Shown piece after piece: positions 61,802 to 64,000 of a stretch of 64,000 nucleotides of DNA. Positions within the stretch are counted from its first letter, which is position 1. Each line of letters begins with the position of its first letter. The stretch comes from Streptomyces resistomycificus (lineage in GTDB: Bacteria > Actinomycetota > Actinomycetes > Streptomycetales > Streptomycetaceae): assembly GCF_001514265.1 (NCBI RefSeq), contig NZ_KQ948990.1, positions 196,320 through 260,319 of the forward strand. The letters run 5' to 3'. The position numbers and the translations under genes are program-made. The notes under the pieces were generated by a model. It was not told the DNA's origin. It saw nothing but the letters and a program-made list of their open reading frames with translations, and searched no databases.

Positions 61802-62484
61802 CACTCGTCTCCGATCGTGAACTGCGGGCGGGCCTGCTTGGCGCCCCGCTGCTTGTTACGGGCGTCCTGCTCGGGCTTGATGAAGTGCCGGTCGAAGGCG
61901 TGCGCCATCTTCAGCGCGCCGACACCGAGAGCTTTGGCCGCTTCGGCGGACACCTTCAGGTGGGCGGAGACCAGGCGGGCTTTGACGCGGCTGCTGGCGC
62001 CGAAGGTGTACCAGTGGCCCTTGTAGGTGGACAGGACGCCGTTGATCTCTTCGGCGCGCATGCTGATGATGAAGTGGAGTTCGCGGCCGAGCCGGTTGAT
62101 GGCCTTGGCGAGGTCGATGATGTCCTTCTCGTTGCGGAACTCGATCCGTTCGATCGCGGAGATCATGCCGTCGCCGCGGTGGTGGCTGCCGGATCCGCTG
62201 GCGGGGGTGTCGTCGTTGTTGCGACCTCCGCCGTTGTTTCCGCCTCCGCGGCCGCCCCCGTTGACGTGGACGTTGATCGGGGGCGTGAACGCGCTGCCCA
62301 GGCCTCCGGCGAATCCGCCTGCGGCGGCACCAGCTGCGCCGGCAACACGGGCGGCGCGGGACGAGGTGGCCGGCGGGTCCTGCCGCGGGCGGGGCGGGGC
62401 CTGGCGCGGCGGGGCGACCGGCCGGGGCGGGGCCTGCGTCATGCCGGAGTCGTTGTCGTCCGCCCAGTTGTACACGCTGCTCAT
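61801..62484 (-). CDS. Hypothetical protein upstream of the FtsK-like gene
   Basis: A 227-residue protein from ATG 62484, coupled by TGATG to the FtsK-like gene and overlapping the upstream stop. It has a Pro/Arg-rich start (PPRPVAPPRQAPPRPRQDPPATSSRAARVAGAAGAAAGG), a Gly/Asn-rich middle (VHVNGGGRGGGNNGGGRNNDD) and a helical C-terminus (IERIEFRNEKDIIDLAKAINRLGRELHFIISMRAEEINGVLSTYKGHWYTFGASSRVKARLVSAHLKVSAEAAKALG). Transfer-associated proteins with this shape precede traB-like genes in actinomycete elements, but the exact role is unknown. Confidence 0.6.
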   Translation of the reverse strand: MSSVYNWADDNDSGMTQAPPRPVAPPRQAPPRPRQDPPATSSRAARVAGAAGAAAGGFAGGLGSAFTPPINVHVNGGGRGGGNNGGGRNNDDTPASGSGSHHRGDGMISAIERIEFRNEKDIIDLAKAINRLGRELHFIISMRAEEINGVLSTYKGHWYTFGASSRVKARLVSAHLKVSAEAAKALGVGALKMAHAFDRHFIKPEQDARNKQRGAKQARPQFTIGDE

Positions 62485-62765
62485 GCGTCGGTCTCCTCGT
62501 GGATGGTGGTCGCTCCGAACCAGAGCGGCTGACGGATTTGGATCAGGTCGGCTTCCGGGTCGTTACCGAGCTGGGTTTCGGCTCGTTCGATGAGGTGGTG
62601 GGCTGCGGTGAACCGGGCTGCTGCGGCGGCGGCGTACAGGTCGGTGAGGGACCAGGACGCCTGCCGGGTAGCGAGCGTGATGAAGATGCGGGCCGCGTGG
62701 GCGAGGGTGTCGGCGAGTCGGGCCGCGTGGTCGAGGACGGTGAATCGTCGGGATCCGTGGGCCAT
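62481..62765 (-). CDS. Small helical protein of the transfer-like operon
   Basis: A 94-residue protein from ATG 62765 (ATGA overlap with the gene before it). It is helical (FTVLDHAARLADTLAHAARIFITLATRQASWSLTDLYAAAAAARFTAAHHLIERAETQLG) with a hydrophobic bias but no clear membrane span. No family is recognised. The unbroken overlaps 62765-62481-61801 mean that all these genes are translated as one unit. Confidence 0.55.
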   Translation of the reverse strand: MAHGSRRFTVLDHAARLADTLAHAARIFITLATRQASWSLTDLYAAAAAARFTAAHHLIERAETQLGNDPEADLIQIRQPLWFGATTIHEETDA

Positions 62766-64000
62766 CACTGGTCCTTCTGGCGGGCGTTCTTGGCAGCGAT
62801 GGATGCCTGGCGGCGAGCGCCCGGCGACTGCTTCGGGGTATCGCCCTTGGTGCGCCGTCCGGGGCGCGCGGGCGGGTTGTAGACGCGGGTCTTCTTGGTG
62901 CCGAGCATTTGCGAAGCGACCTGCGGTGTTGATCCGTTTACGGAGCGCTTTTCGCGGGCTGCTGCGACCCGCGCTTCGGCGGCGTTGCGCATGCGGATGA
63001 CGTCCGCGGACTGGCCAGGAGGTGCGCCCTCGACGTCGAGCTTGGCCTGCTCCCAGATCGCCTCGGTGACGGTCGTCTCGCCGAGGTCCGTGGCGAGCTT
63101 CTCGGCGTGCTCCCACACCTTCGGGAAGAGCTTTGCGCGACGCTCAGCCAACTCCTTGGCTGCTTGCGCGGCGGCCTTGTCGGCGGTCTCCTTCTCGGCG
63201 GCGCGACGCTTCTCCTCGGCAGCCCGCTCGGCGGCGATCCGCTTCGTTTCCTTCTCGGCCGCCTTCCGCTCCCGGCGGGTGAGGACTCCGTCGCGCTTGC
63301 GGATCCGTCCGTGCTCGTGGAGGTCCCACACGCCGGGGCCGGCGATCGACGCGAACGCGGTACCGATCGCGGTGGCCGGGTCGAATGCGTGCATGCCGTG
63401 CCACAGGTTGATGCTGGCGGCGATGAACGCGAGCAGCCAGGCGATCAGCCGGTAGTGCCAGTGCGGCCGGTGGGCGGCCACTGCGGCAGCGGCGCCCTTC
63501 AGGACGACCCAGGCGCCGCCCTCAAGCATGAGCGGCGCGGCCATCAGCCACAGCGCCTTGGGGTTGTAGAACGCGGCGACCTGAACGGGCAAAGCCACGA
63601 TCGCGCAGACGATGTAGAAGCTGCGTGCGTATCCGCGCCACCGGTTCTCCGCTTCGGCGACTTCGCTGGCCTCGGCCTCAGCGGCGATCCGCTGCTCTGC
63701 TTCCTGCCGGGCGGCGTTCTGGCGGGCACGGTCGGCTTCGTCGCGGCGTCGATGATGCTCGGCGATCCGCGCATCCGACGCGGCCTGCTCCTCGGTGGCC
63801 TTGCGCTCGGCACGGTCGTTGGCGAGACGCTGCTTGCGCGCCTCCTCCTCCGCCCTGACGCGGATCGCGTCGGCTTCGGCCTCGGCGAGTTTTAGCGCTG
63901 CTTCCTTCTCCGCTTCGGCCGCGATGCGCTGCTGCTCGGAGTCGGCCCACGCCTGGGCGCGGATCGCCTCGGCCTTGGCCTGGGCGACGATGTCGCTGTC
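62765..64000 (-). CDS. DUF2637/SpdB-like coiled-coil membrane protein, 5' truncated
   Basis: The reading frame is open from the right edge to the TGA at 62765, so the N-terminus is missing; at least 411 residues are present. The visible part starts with a long Ala/Glu/Arg coiled coil (AEAEADAIRVRAEEEARKRQLRND style), then four hydrophobic spans (SFYIVCAIVALPVQVAAFY, ALWLMAAPLMLEGGAWVVLKG, LIAWLLAFIAASINLWHGM and a weaker AIGTAFASIAGP), then another coil (RRERKAAEKETKRIAAERAAEEKRRAAEKETAD) and a basic tail. DUF2637-like proteins are spread (Spd) proteins of Streptomyces plasmids. The TraB-like gene follows in the same operon. Confidence 0.7.
   Translation of the reverse strand, partial: DSDIVAQAKAEAIRAQAWADSEQQRIAAEAEKEAALKLAEAEADAIRVRAEEEARKQRLANDRAERKATEEQAASDARIAEHHRRRDEADRARQNAARQEAEQRIAAEAEASEVAEAENRWRGYARSFYIVCAIVALPVQVAAFYNPKALWLMAAPLMLEGGAWVVLKGAAAAVAAHRPHWHYRLIAWLLAFIAASINLWHGMHAFDPATAIGTAFASIAGPGVWDLHEHGRIRKRDGVLTRRERKAAEKETKRIAAERAAEEKRRAAEKETADKAAAQAAKELAERRAKLFPKVWEHAEKLATDLGETTVTEAIWEQAKLDVEGAPPGQSADVIRMRNAAEARVAAAREKRSVNGSTPQVASQMLGTKKTRVYNPPARPGRRTKGDTPKQSPGARRQASIAAKNARQKDQ

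Larger units (their letters stand above)
22521..64000. mobile_element. Integrated phage-like element with plasmid-transfer genes (right end outside window)
   Basis: Starts at the tRNA-Val(TAC) remnant and continues beyond the window edge, so it is at least 41.5 kb. It has a tyrosine integrase, a full siphovirus head, packaging, tail and lysis set transcribed leftwards, several repressor-type regulators at the left, a second receptor-binding gene set upstream of the terminase, and a promoter-distal block of FtsK/TraB-like and DUF2637-like genes. All structural genes are intact, with no frameshift or stop except the programmed-type overlap in the tail chaperone. No replication protein is present up to 64,000. 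Confidence 0.85.

Noticed and set aside
59500..64000. 8-base direct repeats as a TraB recognition site
   Set aside because: I looked for tandem 8-base repeats as in the clt locus of Streptomyces plasmids and saw none convincing; only the 11-base palindromes stand out, which have a different form.

Overview
The window is high-GC actinobacterial DNA and almost certainly Streptomyces. Most third codon positions are G or C, GTG and TTG starts are frequent, and typical Streptomyces families are present (DHA2 MFS pumps, an actinobacterial FHA protein, DUF1992, DUF2277, a PhoD-like phosphatase). It falls into two parts: chromosome (1 to about 22,520) and an integrated element that runs from about 22,521 past the right edge.

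Chromosomal part. The genes are mostly unlinked housekeeping or accessory genes: an O-methyltransferase tail, an FHA protein, a DUF1992 protein, a pair of related helical proteins, a RibD-like reductase, a GNAT enzyme, two drug-type MFS exporters, a peptidoglycan-binding membrane protein, a HAD phosphatase, a TMEM165/GDT1 cation exporter behind a recognisable yybP-ykoY (manganese) riboswitch, a secreted HNH nuclease, a PhoD-like phosphatase, a large FAD/NAD(P) oxidoreductase, DoxX and DedA membrane proteins, a PanE-like reductase, and a three-gene isoprenoid cluster (small helical protein, polyprenyl diphosphate synthase, MpaB-type oxygenase).

Element. At 22,521-22,562 the 3' part of a tRNA-Val(TAC) gene stands alone on the minus strand, which marks an attachment site; the intact tRNA should lie beyond the right edge. 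Inside is a siphovirus-type prophage whose late genes all run leftwards: HNH, small and large terminase, portal, minor head protein, scaffold, capsid, head-tail connectors, tail terminator, major tail protein, two tail-assembly ORFs joined by a likely -1 frameshift, a 1,534-residue tape measure with an NlpC/P60-like end, tail-tip proteins, endolysin, holin and small membrane proteins. Left of these (22.5-30 kb) is a patchwork of small genes in both orientations: an XRE regulator, a GntR regulator with three evenly spaced operator-like sites, a ribbon-helix-helix-like regulator with paired sites, a tyrosine integrase between two translationally coupled partners, and many small hypotheticals separated by strong hairpins.

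Two things are unusual. First, a second set of receptor-binding or tail-spike-like genes (52.7-57.8 kb), including a collagen-like/polysaccharide-deacetylase-like protein, lies upstream of the terminase instead of behind the tape measure. Second, the promoter-distal side of the element (58.2-64 kb) looks like an actinomycete plasmid or AICE: an FtsK/SpoIIIE (TraB-like) ATPase, a coiled-coil four-helix membrane protein resembling DUF2637/SpdB spread proteins, and coupled small genes, with a cluster of CTGACTGTCAG palindromes next to them. The element is therefore a candidate phage/conjugative-plasmid hybrid. No replication gene is visible in the window; it would be expected beyond 64,000.
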